A DNA stretch of 64,000 bases from assembly GCA_020465985.1 (NCBI GenBank), contig JAANYP010004810.1, positions 62,001-126,000 on the forward strand. The letters run 5' to 3'. The number at the start of each line of letters is the position of its first letter. Positions within the stretch are counted from its first letter, which is position 1. Made by a program: the position numbers and the translations under genes. Origin of the DNA: Centrapalus pauciflorus. Taxonomy: Eukaryota; Streptophyta; Magnoliopsida; Asterales; Asteraceae. Of this stretch, positions 36,717-50,747 are shown piece after piece. The notes under the pieces are model-generated. The model was not told the origin of the DNA, did no database searches, and saw only the letters and a program-made list of their open reading frames with translations.

Positions 36717-39700
36717 TGAAACACCCATACAACAATAATACATATTTCAGTGTAATTAACAATAATTTGTACATCAATACTTGCGGAATTAGGGTAGAAT
36801 TAAAACTTTTACAACTAATGCATCATAAGTGATGCATCCGAATAACAACTATTGAATCTACAAGGTTACAGGTCACGATCCTGCAAACGAATAGTCAAGG
36901 CCAAGAGGTCGACTAACCCAAACCCAACACAATCACCAAAGCATACAATTAGTCTCGAGTCTACACTCTGAATAATGAGGAAGAATGTAAGCTTCACGCT
37001 CAATAGCTCAAACCTGCAAAAGGTTAACAACTAAAGGGGTAAACAACAAAAGTTGTTTAGTGAATTCTAAGATTAATATAAATAACAATTACATGCTAAC
37101 CATGTCTATCCAACACATATTTTCTATCAACCAAAGATATAAGGGCCTATGATGGCCAACGCCAAGTTAGAATGGGATCACCTCATCCTCGTTGAGGACT
37201 ATCAGTGTCCTACATCAATTATTTACCTATTCGAATTCACAACAAAATGCCTCATCTCACTGAGGACTATTAGCATTATCGACATTTACCAATGTCACAT
37301 GTTCCACCGTCACCGCCCGGCCTAGCCGAGTCAAGGTGGGGAACCAACTCAACTCTTGGAATCCACTACACCGCTAGACATAATCGAGCCAAAGTGGGGA
37401 TTCCAACGCGTGTCATAGTAGCACGTTGTAACGCCTTTACAAAGCTGCCTTACCAAATTGGCACGTTACATTACCACAGTACGTACTACCAATGACTCCA
37501 ATTCAAAGGTGTAAAAAAACATGCTTGCGGCCCAACGTGTCACAATCATCGCCACGAAGGCGGCCCGTTGCCGTCCTCACATGATGTCAACACCGCCACT
37601 AGGATAAAACTCATGCTTGCAGCCCAACGTGTCATAATCATCGCCCGCAGGCGGCCCGTTGCCGTCCTCACATGAGATAATCCCATCCAAATCCAAATAC
37701 CACATACCCCATGGTCGTCTAGGGTTCCCTATCAAAGTCGGGAGTGGTATGGCCTCTAAGCAAATACGAGGCTGTCCCTAGCAAGTACGGGACCTCCGAC
37801 AATGCAAGCACATCGGCATCCGGCATCCAAAGGGGCCAGGAATAATCCATGGACATCCAAAGGGGTCCAAAACGCATTCCACAACAAATTAGGGTTCAAG
37901 AGGACTCATGAGAGTCTATATTGGTCCATAAGACCAATTAAGAAAACCACCCAAGTGGATCTACTAACCGTTCTTCAATAATGGTTCTAACACATCATCG
38001 GGGTCGTTTGACATTACTAGAAAGCCTACCGGTTAAATAGTCCTTTATGCCAAATCATAATCAATTAGATTTCCACGAATGCGACCCAATATACAACTTA
38101 AAGGGTCATGCATATATCCCAACTATTATTAATCAATCACAAAAGTGAGTAGTCCAACCTACGAGATCATCAAACGTGAATTACCAACTTCCAACCAATA
38201 TTATGCATACAGATAAGAGGTTAGACATATTATATGAATTGGATAACAAACCAATACACAACTATGTCAACTATCATGGCAATTCACTTTTCAATTCATG
38301 ATGCATGACAACATGTTCAATAAGGCTATAATGAATCCATCTATAGCATGTGAATATGCATGGTCAAGTAGCATGTTATCAACAAGACATAAACAACAAT
38401 TAACATGTAATCATTCGTCTACATTAGTCCTAGAACTCACAGCGGTTGGCTAATTATAGCCTTGACGTCTCAATTTTGACCCAAATATGCCCAAATAAGG
38501 CAAATGTTTCTTCGAATAGGCTCCAATGATCAAATTCACCTACATGATATTTACATAACAAATATATAAGCCCTCAAAGCTTATTAAGTCCGCAAAGTTC
38601 TCCGAATGTGAGTTCGGGTATCAACGTAAGAGTTTCGGGTCATTCCGGTACCCAACGAACTTGGAATCATGTTCCAACTTTGGGAACAACTAGACTCATG
38701 CAATAGGAGTTGCAAACAAGTGTTGGATCCCAACAGAGAGGCTCAATGCTCTCAACAACTCTTTAAACCCTTCCAATTACATTTCGGGTTCCAAACCGAA
38801 AGCCTTATATCCATTTCGGGACTCTATGAGACCCGAATGTGGAATTAAACTTTAGAACTCTTTAAACACTTAATTTAGATGTATTTTACAAGTATTAGAT
38901 GTTAGCATAGGACCCCATAGCTAAAAATCAAATTTTTGGACAGTCAGATTTGACTCAGCGAGTCGCCTGGGTGACTCGTCGAGTCGCTCAAATTTTTGTG
39001 AGCAGAAAAATTTGACTCAGCGAGTCGCTCACAGACCTACACTTCTTCCCCCTACGAGTTTAACACCCAAAATTCCAAAACTCAACCAAACTCAAAACCA
39101 ACACTTGAAATCGATTTTACAACATATTTAAACACTTTTGAGCTCATTTTGAGCTTCTAAAACATCCCAAATGCAACCGATTGATCCATGGCTCAATTTG
39201 AGCCCTAAATTGGATTTCAACCAAAATTAACTCTGCCTAACACAAACTACCAATGTAGTTGCATATTATGGCTCCATTTTGATCATATAACAACATACTA
39301 AAAGATTGGAACCTTTAATAAACATTTCAACATAACCCCATTTAGGGTTTCATCTCCAAAAATGGAGGAAACGAAAGAAAATGAAGAAGAAGAACAAAGG
39401 AGGTGTTTATACCTTCAATAACCAACGAAATGAGCAAGATTTGAGCTCCAAAACACTTCAATCTTCAAAATCTATCCACAACTCTACTCTCTTTTCTCTC
39501 TTTTTCTCTCAAAAGAACAAGAACACAGACACACTATGAAGTGTGTGTGTTGGTCGATCAATAAGAAGGGGAGGGGAGAAGGGTTTGGCCTTTGGCCACC
39601 CTTAACCCCTCAATTTTCATATTTTATCCATATAAACCCTCTCAACTCATATCTTTCATTTTAATAGAACAAATCAAATTACCTATTTTGTCAATTCAAT

Positions 39701-39930
39701 AACTAATCAACATTATATTATTCAATTCCAAATAATAGCATAGTGAAATAATACTCGACAATTATCTCATAATAATGCTTTTAGGTTCACAATTACAACT
39801 GTTCAATAAAGTTGGTTACCTCTTTAGTCAATATTATTATTATTTCCAATTAATAATAAATAATCCCATACTTATATTAATTCAACATTATTAGGAATAT
39901 AATTACCTCTGAATTATTTGGGGTGTTACA
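36717..39930 (-). repeat. 3' LTR of inner LARD-type element
   Basis: Starts TGAAACACCC and ends GGTGTTACA (on +). It contains direct repeats of the palindrome-like GACTCAGCGAGTCGC at about 38950-39030, absent from the outer LTRs. Confidence 0.9.
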
Positions 39931-42106
39931 ATTCTTCCCCAGTTAAACGATTCCGTCCTCGGAATCCTAAGACTCAACACAATACAAGGTGATTTAAAGA
40001 CCACATGTCTTAATACACCGCAAGGCTAATTTGTCATTTTCCACAATGTACGCGTTTAGGAGACGCGTAGAGACTGTCACATTAGATGACTTTATCATTC
40101 TAAATCAACATATTGGTTCAATTGTTCTCTAAGAACTATTATTCATCCGCCAAGTAGCTTCAATACGTCATTTTTATATATTTCAATATTTTATCACATT
40201 ACCGACATGTTAGTAGACACAATTTTTTTTTTTGTTGTATCAGGCAAACAACGATCAATTAAGTGCTCAATTGAGATTTAGAGCTAGTCCACAATAGTTT
40301 GCTCAATTTCAACTTAGAACTCATCCACCCTTATTCACAAATTAAGGGTTTATTACCAAATATTCAATTTCTTTGGACAAGTTGGTTCTTACATTTTAAG
40401 CAAATATACTCCCCTTTCATAATTTAGGAGTACACACAAATTATCATGTTTAATTTCAATGTGATGACACAATGTCATCTATTCAACCACAATCATTGAC
40501 AAAATAATTGCCACTAAACCCCAAAAATCATTATTGGTTTAACCTCATTTATAGTCATTTGACTAATCTTGGAGGCACAAATTGTCTACTTCCCCCGTTG
40601 CGCTAACGCAACTCCTAAATTTTTCAGGAAATTTACCATTAAGCATCAAATTTTCCCTTTTTCAAATACAAAATTAATTACATTGGGGATAATTTTCTAA
40701 GGCGTTGCCATTCTAATTTGACACAACCTAATGCTACTCATAGCAATTAAATTTTACAAGGAACTTTTACATCTTAAAGTTCATTTAGGTTTTGGCTTAC
40801 CAACCGGGTGGTAGTCAAAATGCCACACATTTACCAGAATTATCAATTTTAATCAACATTAGTTATTGCTTACTAGCAATAAAATCCATCATTTATAAAA
40901 AGTCGGGGCTATATCAGCACCATTTGACTAGGCCTCACGTCTATGATTACACAATTATATCATACTATCATAATAATGAGATTGGCTCCCTAATTAAGCC
41001 AACTTATTAAACATGCATTCATTCCATATCAACAACAATTTGTCAAAATGATTCAATTAGGACGCGACAACAACATAAAAGCGTCTCAAGGAAACGTTAC
41101 AAAGATCATAATTGAAAGACGATGGTTCCATTACGAGGATTCATATTCGGCTGTGAATTCAGCCTCATCAAGAGTAGCATTCCATTGAGGGCATTCGCGA
41201 ATCATGTGGCCCACATAACCACATTCCCGACAAACTAACACCACATTGGACAATCTAAGTCGAATATGTCATGCCTCTCCACATTTATGACACACTAGGT
41301 CGTCCTTCGAACACTCACATTTAAGAAACTTTATACACTTCGAAAATCAATGTCGGGATTTAAATCTCGAATATTGGGGCAGAAATGACACCTCAACGAA
41401 GAGTGACCTAAGAACACAAATAGGGATCAACTTCCCTCGGTTAAACCACACATGATGATCAAACTAATTCATTAGGAACTATATTCATAGATCCCATTGG
41501 AGAATGGACCTCGCGGTCCGGACAAGACAAATCATACTCGCGGAGTCGAGTACACTTCACAACACACCTGAAGGAAGGAATATCACAATTTTCTTTCACA
41601 ATATTAAATGACCTTAATGTCATAAATCTCACAATAAGCATGTTTTATTATAGCCCATATGACATTAAGCCTATATGGCTAACACAAGACGCTCATGTCA
41701 AGCTTCTTATCATCAATCGACCCAATCAGTCGCTACACCTATACATTCAAGGTTCAATACATGACGTGGGTACACACGTCTTCAAATTATTTTATACCCA
41801 ACAACTAGGGTACATTTATTCATATTTTACTCTCAAATCTCATCCATACAATTACCATTTTTTTAAAAAAATGACAATGTCGAACCCAATGTCGACTATA
41901 GATAGTATACATATTTCAATTGTACATATCATCACACAAAATTAGCATAAGTCTACCCAAAGTATCCCCATCCTAGGCCAAAGTTCAAACCTATGTTTGT
42001 TGTCATAGTATTTGCCTAGGTGGGTCAATATAAGCATCATCCAAGGGTTCAAGGGTGAGTATCGTGCACTATACTCAGTCGATGAACCACGTCTCTGATA
42101 CCAAAT
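39931..42106 (-). mobile_element. Inner LARD-type element, internal region
   Basis: About 2.18 kb between primer site and purine tract. No ORF longer than about 100 codons is credible. The minus strand near 41170-41300 preserves a broken zinc-knuckle segment, listed separately. Confidence 0.85.
41180..41300 (-). pseudogene. Gag zinc-knuckle remnant in LARD-type interior
   Basis: On the minus strand one frame reads a CX2C start CHKCGEA, a stop (TGA), then HIRL, and about 20 codons later CRECGYVGHMIREC, a perfect CX2CX4HX4C zinc knuckle followed by PQWNA. Two closely spaced knuckles are typical of LTR-element Gag, where they bind element RNA. The equivalent of the second knuckle in the outer copy (about 45925-45990) has lost cysteines. 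It indicates that the family descends from a gag-bearing autonomous element. Confidence 0.65.
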
Positions 42107-45100
42107 TGAAACACCCATACAACAATATTACATATTTCAGTGTAATTAACAATAATTTGTACATCAATACTTGCGGAATTAGGGTAGAATTAAAACTTTT
42201 ACAACTAATGCATCATAAGTGATGCATCCGAATAACAACTATTGAATCTACAAGGTTACAGGTCACGATCCTGCAAACGAATAGTCAAGGCCAAGAGGTC
42301 GACTAACCCAAACCCAACACAATCACCAAAGCATACAATTAGTCTCGAGTCTACACTCTGAATAATGAGGAAGAATGTAAGCTTCACGCTCAATAGCTCA
42401 AACCTGCAAAAGGTTAACAACTAAAGGGGTAAACAACAAAAGTTGTTTAGTGAATTCTAAGATTAATATAAATAACAATTACATGCTAACCATGTCTATC
42501 CAACACATATTTTCTATCAACCAAAGATATAAGGGCCTATGATGGCCAACGCCAAGTTAGAATGGGATCACCTCATCCTCGTTGAGGACTATCAGTGTCC
42601 CACATCAATTATTTACTTATTCGAATTCACAACAAGATGCCTCATCTCACTGAGGACTATTAGCATTATCGACATTTACCAATGTCACATGTTCCACCGT
42701 CACCGCCCGGCCTAGCCGAGTCAAGGTGGGGAACCAACTCAACTCTTGGAATCCACTACACCGCTAGACATAATCGAGCCAAAGTGGGGATTCCAACGCG
42801 TGTCATAGTAGCACGTTGTAACGCCTTTACAAAGCTGCCTTACCAAATTGGCACGTTACATTACCACAGTACGTACTACCAATGACTCCAATTCAAAGGT
42901 GAGAACAAACATGCTTGCGGCCCAACGTGTCACAATTATCGCCACGAAGGCGGCCCGTTGCCGTCCTCACATGATGTCAACACCGCCACTAGGATATAAC
43001 TCATGCTTGCAGCCCAACGTGTCATAATCATCGCCCGCAGGCGGCCCGTTGCCGTCCTCACATGAGATAATCCCATCCAAATCCAACTACCACATACCCC
43101 ATGGTCGTCTAGGGTTCCCTATCAAAGTCGGGAGTGGTATGGCCTCTAAGCAAATACGAGGCTGTCCCTAGCAAGTACGGGACCTCCGACAATGCAAGCA
43201 CATCGACATCTAGCATCCAATGGGGCCAGGAATAATCCATGGACATCCAAAGGGGTCCAAAACGCATTCCACAACAAATTAGGGTTCAAGAGGACTCATG
43301 AGAGTCTATAATGGTCCATAAGACCAATTAAGGAAACCACCCATGTGGATCTACTAACCGTTCTTCAATAATGGTTCTAACACATCATCGGGGTCATTTG
43401 ACATTACTAGAAAGCCTACCGGTTAAATAGTCCTTTATGCCAAATCATAATCAATTAGATTTCCACGAATGCGACCCAATATACAACTTAAAGGGTCATG
43501 CATATATCCCAACTATTATTAATCAATCACTAAAGTGAGTAGTCCAACCTACGAGATCATCAAACGTGAATTACCAACTTCCAACCAATATTATGCATAC
43601 AGATAAGAGGTTAGACATATTATATGAATTGCATAACAAACCAATACACAACTATGTCAACTATCATGGCAATTCACTTTTCAATTCATGATGCATGACA
43701 ACATGTTCAATAAGGCTATAATGAATCCATCTATAGCATGTGAATATGCATGGTCAAGTAGCGTGTTATCAACAAGACATAAACAACAATTAACATGTAA
43801 TCATTCGTCTACATTAGTCCTAGAACTCACAGCGGTTGGCTAATTATAGCCTTGACGTCTCAATTTTGACCCAAATATGCCCAAATAAGGCAAATGTTTC
43901 TTCGAATAGGCTCCAATGATCAAATTCACCTACATGATATTTACATAACAAATATATAAGCCCTCAAAGCTTATTAAGTCCGCAAAGTTCTCCGAATGTG
44001 AGTTCGGGTATCAACGTAAGAGTTTCCGGTCATTCCGGTACCCAACGAACTCGGAATCATGTTCCAACTTTGGGAACAACTAGACTCATGCAATAGGAGT
44101 TGCAAACAAGTGTTGGATCCCAACAGAGAGGCTCAATGCTCTCAACAACTCTTTAAACCCTTCCAATTACATTTCGGGTTCCAAACCGAAAGCCTTATAT
44201 CCATTTCGGGACTCTATGAGACCCGAATGTGGAATTAAACTTTAGAACTCTTTAAACACTTAATTTAGATGTATTTTACAAGTATTAGATGTTAGCATAG
44301 GACCCCATAGCTAAAAATCAAATTTTTGGACAGTCAGATTTGACTCAGCGAGTCGCCTGGGTGACTCGTCGAGTCGCTCAAATTTTTGTGAGCAGAAAAA
44401 TTTGACTCAGCGAGTCGCTCACAGACCTGCACTTCTTCCCCCTACGGGTTTAACACCCAAAATTCCAAAACTCAACCAAACTCAAAACCAACACTTGAAA
44501 TCGATTTTACAACATATTTAAACACTTTTGAGCTCATTTTGAGCTTCTAAAACATCCCAAATGCAACCGATTGATCCATGGCTCAATTTGAGCCCTAAAT
44601 TGGATTTCAACCAAAATTAACTCAAACTAACACAAACTACCAATGTAGTTGCATATTATGGCTCCATTTTGATCATATAACAACATACTAAAAGATTGGA
44701 ACCTTTAATAAACATTTCAACATAACCCCATTTAGGGTTTCATCTCCAAAAATGGAGGAAACGAAAGAAAATGAAGAAGAAGAACAAAGGAGGTGTTTAT
44801 ACCTTCAATAACCAACGAAATGAGCAATATTTGAGCTCCAAAACACTTCAATCTTCAAAATCTATCCACAACTCTACTCTCTTTTCTCTCTTTTTCTCTC
44901 AAAAGAACAAGAACACACACACACTATGAAGTGTGTGTGTTGGTCGATCAATAAGAAGGGGAGGGGAGAAGGGTTTGGCCTTTGGCCACCCTTAACCCCT
45001 CAATTTTCATATTTTATCCATATAAACCCTCTTAACTCATATCTTTCATTTTAATAAAACAAATCAAAATACATTACCTATTTTGTCAATTCAATAACTA

Positions 45101-45325
45101 ATCAACATTATATTATTCAATTCCAAATAATAGCATAGTGAAATAATACTCGACAATTATCTCATAATAATGCTTTTAGGTTCACAATTACAACTGTTCA
45201 ATAAAGTTGGTTACCTCTTTAGTCATTATTATCATTATTTCCAATTAATAATAAATAATCCCATACTTATATTAATTCAACATTATTAGGAATATAATTA
45301 CCTCTTAATTATTTGGGGTGTTACA
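42107..45325 (-). repeat. 5' LTR of inner LARD-type element
   Basis: Partner of 36717-39930; same central module with the GACTCAGCGAGTCGC repeats near 44340-44420. Confidence 0.9.
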
Positions 45326-45330
45326 ACTTC

Positions 45331-46842
45331 CCCCGTTGTGCTAACGCAACTCCTAAATTTCCAGGAAATTTACCATTAAACGTCAAATTTTTTTCGTTTT
45401 TCAATTACAAAATTAGTTCTATTAGGGATAATTTTTCCAAGGCGTTGCCATTCAAATTTGACACCACCTAATGGTACTCATAGCAACTAAAATTTTACAA
45501 GGAACTTTTACACCTTAAAAGTTCATTTAGGTTTTGGCTTACCAACCGGGTGGTAGTTAAAATGCCACATATTTACCTGGATTATCAATTTTAATCAACA
45601 TTAGGTATCGCCTACTAGAATTAAAGTCCCTCACTCCAACAAAGTCGGGGTGCTATCAACACTTGTTGACTATCCTCATGTCAAATGTCACGCATTTACA
45701 TCGTAATTTCATAGGAATAAGATTGGCTTCCTAATTAAGCCAACTAATTAGACCCAAATTCATTCCATATCAATGACAATTTGTCAAGAAGATTCAAATA
45801 GAACGCAACAATAGCATAAAAACGTCTCAAGGAAACGTTATAGAGATGATAATTGGAAGACGATGCTTCCACTATGGGGATTCATACTCGACTGTAGCTT
45901 CAGCCTCGTCAAGATTAGCCTTCTATTGAGGGCAACCGCGAATCATATGATCCACATAACCACATTCCCGATAACTAAACACCACATTGGACGTCTAGGT
46001 CGAATATGTCATATCTCTCCACATTTATGACACACTAGGTCGTCCTTCGAACACTCTCATTTATGAAACTTTATACACTTCGAAAATCAATGCCGAGATT
46101 TAAATCTCGAATATTGAGGCAGAAATGACACCTCAACGAAGAGTGACCTAAGAACGCACATAGGGATCAACTTCCCTCGCTTAAATCAGACATAATGGTC
46201 AAACTAATTCATTACGAACTATATTCATAGATCCCATTGGAGAATGGACCTCGCGGTCCTGACAAGACAAATCACACTCGCGGAGTCGAGTACACTTCAC
46301 AACAAACCTGAAGGAAGGAATATCACAATTTTCTTTTACAATATTAAATGACCTTAATGTCATAAATCACACAATAAGCATGTATTATTATAGCCCATAC
46401 GACATTAAGCCTATATGGCTAACACAAGACTCTCATGTCAAGCTTCTTATCATCAATCGACGCAATCGGTCGCTACACCTATCCATTCAAGGTTCAATAC
46501 ATGACGTGGGTACACACGTCTTCAAATTATTTTATACCCAACAACTAGGGTACATTTATTCATATTTTACCCTCAAATCTCATCCATACAATTACCATTT
46601 TAAAAATGACAATGTCGAACCCAATGTCGACTATAGATAATATATATATACTTCAATTGTACATATCATCACACAATATTAGCATAAGTCTACCCAAAGT
46701 ATCCCCATCCTAGGCCAAAGTTCAAACCTATGTTTGTTGTCATAATATTTGCCTAGGTGGGTCAATATAAGCATCATCCAAGGATTCAAAGGTGAGTATC
46801 GTGCACTATACTCAGTCGATGAACTAGTCTCTGATACCAAAT
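45331..46842 (-). mobile_element. Outer LARD-type element, internal region part 2
   Basis: Continues the outer interior after the ACTTC duplication (CCCCGTTGTGCTAACGCAAC onward) to the primer site beside the right LTR. It aligns with 40597-42106 of the inner copy. No intact gene. Confidence 0.8.
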
Positions 46843-49800
46843 TGAAACACCCATACAACAATAATACATATTTCAGTGTAATTAACAATAATTTATACAT
46901 CATTACTTGCGGAATTAGGGTAGAATTAAAACTTTTACAACTAATGCATCATAAGTGATGCATCCGAATAACATCTATTGAATCTACAAGGTTACAGGTC
47001 ATGATCCTGCAAACGAATAGTCAAGGCCAAGAGGTCGACTAACCCAAACCCAACACAATCACCAAAGCATACCGTTAGTCTCGAGTCTACACTCTGAATA
47101 ATGAAGAAGAATATAAACTTCCTGCTCGATAGCTCAAACCTGCAAAAGGTTAACAACTAAATGGGTAAACAACAAAAGTTGTTTAGTGAATTCTAAGATT
47201 AATATAAATAACAATTACATGCTAACCATGGCTATCCAACACATAATTTCTATCAACCAAAGATATAGGGACCAATGATGGCCAATGCCAAGTTAGAATG
47301 GGATCACCTCATCCTCGTTGAGGACTATCGGTGTCCCACATCAATTATTTACCTATTCGAATCCACAACAAGATGCCTCATCTCACTGAGGACTATTAGC
47401 ATTCTCGACATTTATCAATGTCACATGTTCCACCGTCACCGCCTGGCCTAGCCGAGTCAATATAGGGAACCGAATCAACTCTTGGAATCCAGTACACCGC
47501 TAGACATAGTCGAGCCAAAGTGGGGATTCCAACGCATGTCACAGTAGCACGTTGTAACGCTTTTACAAAGCTGCCTTACCAAATCGGCACGTTACATTAC
47601 CACAGTACTTACTACTAATGACTCCAATTCAAAGGTGAGAACAAACATGCTTGCGGCCCAACGTGTCACAATCATCGCCACGAAGGCGGCCCGTTGCCGT
47701 CCTCACATGATGTCAACACCGACACTAGGATATAACTCATGCTTGCAGCCCAACGTGTCATAATCATCGCCCGCAGACGGCCCGTTGCCGTCCTCAAATG
47801 AGATACTCCCATCCCAATGCAATAATCACATACCCTATGGTCGTCTAGGTTTCCCTATCGAAGTCGGGAGTGCTATTGCCTCTAGAAAGTACGAGGCTGT
47901 CCCTAGCAAGTACGGGAATTTCGACAATGCAAGTACGTCGGCATCTGGCATCCAAAGGGGCCAAGAATAATCCATGGACATTCAAAGGGGTCCAAAACGC
48001 ATTCCACAACAAATTAGGGTTCAAGAGGATTCATGAGAGTCTATAATGGTCCATAAGACCAATTAAGGAAACCACCCATGTGGATCTACTAACCGTCCTT
48101 CAATAATGGTTCTAACATATCATCGGGGTCGTTTGACAATACTAATAAACCTACCGGTTAATTAGTCCTTTATGCCCGAATCATAATCAATTAGATTGTC
48201 ACGAAGGCTACCCAATATACAACTTAAAGATTCATGCATATATCCCAACTATTATTAATCAATCACAAAAGTGAGTAGTCCAACCTACGAGATCATCAAA
48301 CGTGAATTACAACCTTCCAACTAGTATTATTCATACAGATGAGCGGTTAGACATATTATATGAATTGCATAACAAACCAATACAAAACTACGTCAACTAT
48401 CATGGCAATTCACTTTTCAATTCATGATGCATGACATAACGTTCAATAAGGCTACAACGAATTCATCTATAGCATGTGAATATGCATGATCAAGTAGCAT
48501 GTTATCAACAAAGGCATAAACAACAATTAACATGTAATCATTCATCTACATTAGTCCTAGAACTGACGGTGATCGGTTTAGAAGATTCCAAAGCCTTCCA
48601 ATAAAGTCACAATAGCCCGGAGAATAGCTAAAGCTTGCAATCAAGCTCCTTTCGACTCAATTCACCTAGAAGCATTCATAACGCGTACACGTAAGCCCCC
48701 GAACACAAGATAAGCCCCTAAGAGTAGGCTAAGGGTATTAGGTTATGAAACCGAAAGTACTAAGTTCATATGAGGCCCTAGGAGTTCCGGACTCGATCCA
48801 AGGCCCTCCAACCCTTTAAACACTTAATTTAGAGGTGCAACGAACGTATAAGACCCAAGCATCGACCCCCAACCAAGAAAAATCCATTTTTGAGCCAGAA
48901 ACATGGTCATGGCGCGACCAAGAGGTTAGTCGCGCCGCTACCCCCCTCCTGGACAGCTCCCAGCTCATTTTTGAGTAAAAAATGCACACCAAACTCCCAA
49001 AACCTCTACAAACGTTTTCGTAACTTTGGAGGGACTTTACCAACAATATTAATAGAATATTAAGGTCACTTAGACACCTATAAAAATATTAGAATGATTT
49101 CATAATATTTCATGATTCCATGGAGCTCATACGGACTCCGAACGAGTCCGAAAATGACCGAAAACTCCAACCGACAACACCAAGCTCCAATTGAGCTTGT
49201 AATCAATTCTAATCAATTCCATAACAATATTTGAAATATTTAGGCTATGATTAGGCATTAATAATATATTCAAACATTTAATTCAACCCAACAATGATTA
49301 GGAACTCGTTTAGGCATTTCACCGAACACTTGGCGTGCGGTTTCGACTTAAAACACCAATTTGAGTTCTTGCACATACTTTGTGTTTCCCAACTCATTCA
49401 AACACTTTAATAACACAATTGAACACTTTCCAAACATATTATACTATAACATATCATTTTATTACTTCATGGAGTTCATACGAACTCCAAATGGGTTCTA
49501 AGTGACCAAAACCCAAACTAAGCCTTCAAAACTTCAAATGAGTTCCTACTAGCTTCTATTTAATTCCATTATTATAAATAACATATTTGGGCTATGTTTA
49601 GACATTCAGTTTATATTTAATCATTCAATTCAACCCAACAATGGTTAAGAACTCATTGTGGCATTTCACCGAACACTTGGCGTGCGGTTTTGGCTCCAAA
49701 CACCAATCTTGTGCCTTTGCTCGAGTTTAACCCCAACCAATACATGAAATCATTAATCTAACATATTTAGACAATTTTATACCCTTTTCACACATTTAAA

Positions 49801-50747
49801 TTTTAAAAGATTGCCAACTGGACCATAAGAACTCTTTTGAGTTCATAAGTGGGTTAAAACCCAAATCACCCATTCGAAGCTCCAAATGAGTTTCTACTAC
49901 ATTCCATTTGATTCCATATCAATATTTAACATATATGGATGAAGATTTAGCATATCTATCTTACTAAAACATCAATCTCAAATCCATAACCCATTGGAGC
50001 TCATTTGAGCCCTAGCTTCGGTTCAAACTTAACCAAAAGTAACTCAAACTACCAATGTAGTTGCATATTATGGCTCCATTTTGATCATATAACAAGATAT
50101 TAAAAGATTGGAGCCATTACATAACATTTCAACATAAACCCAATTAGGGTTCCATTCTCCAACAATGTTGAAATGGAGAGAAATGAAGAAGATGAAGAGA
50201 GGAGATCTTTATACCTTCAATGGAGCTTCAATCCTCACCAAAACACTAACCAAAATGGAGCAAAACCAAACCCCTAGCTCAACTCTCTATTCTTTTTCTC
50301 TCTTTCTCTCAAAAGAACAAGAACACACACACACACCATTGTGTGTGTGTGTGTTGGACGATTTATAGAAGAAAAAGGGGGAGAAGGGTTTGGCCTATGG
50401 CCACCCTTAACCCTCCAACTTTCTCAATATTACACCATTAACCCCTCCTAACAATTTATCTTTCATTTTAATAAAAGAAATCCAAGTACATTACCTATTC
50501 TTGTTAAATTCAACCACATTATATTTTCTTTCTATCATACAAGTCTAAATAATAGCAAATGTCATAAATCCTTGACAATTAACTCATAATATTGTCCTTA
50601 AGTTCACAATTTGAATTGTTCAATAAAGTTAGTTACCGCTTTAGTCAATATTATTATTACCTCCAATTAATAATAGTAATTTCAATAATTATATTAACTC
50701 AACATTATTAGGAATATAATTGCCTCCAAATTATTTGGGGTGTTACA
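46843..50747 (-). repeat. 5' LTR of outer LARD-type element
   Basis: 3.9 kb uninterrupted copy, the best reference for the family. An AC/GT hairpin (ACACACACACACCATTGTGTG) at about 50323-50353 and a minus-strand TATA-like CTATAAAT near 50360 suggest the promoter. Confidence 0.88.

Larger units (their letters stand above)
36717..45325 (-). mobile_element. Inner LARD-type element of the same family, TSD ACTTC
   Basis: LTRs 36717-39930 and 42107-45325 (about 3.2 kb) differ at few positions by eye. ACTTC lies at 36712-36716 and 45326-45330. The uninterrupted version of the target, GTCTACTTCCCCCGTTG, is visible in the inner copy itself near 40589-40605. The primer site (minus strand TGGTATCAGAGAC, about 42091-42103) and purine tract (CCCC on + at about 39936) give the minus direction. 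The interior of 2.18 kb has no intact gene but contains gag-like zinc-knuckle remnants. Confidence 0.92.
27764..50747 (-). mobile_element. Outer non-autonomous LTR element (LARD-type), TSD TGTCT
   Basis: LTRs 27764-35995 (containing another element) and 46843-50747 start TGAAACACCC and end GGTGTTACA. TGTCT flanks both sides (27759-27763, 50748-50752). On the minus strand a primer site TGGTATCAGAGA lies just inside the right LTR (about 46828-46839) and a purine tract GGGGGAAGAAT just inside the left LTR (35996-36006), fixing the direction as minus. The interior (about 2.2 kb in two parts, 35996-36716 and 45331-46842) has no intact gag or pol. Long LTRs with a non-coding interior fit the large retrotransposon derivative class, which must borrow proteins from an autonomous relative. 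Confidence 0.88.

Noticed and set aside
37292..42885. Identical 67-codon ORFs at 37292 and 42682
   Set aside because: They are identical because they lie in the paired LTRs of the inner LARD element; no domain and the frame is broken in the outer LTRs.
41640..46640. Related ORFs at 41640-41945 and 46380-46640 on the + strand
   Set aside because: They are antisense to the element direction and lie at equivalent places in the two LARD interiors; no recognisable motif.
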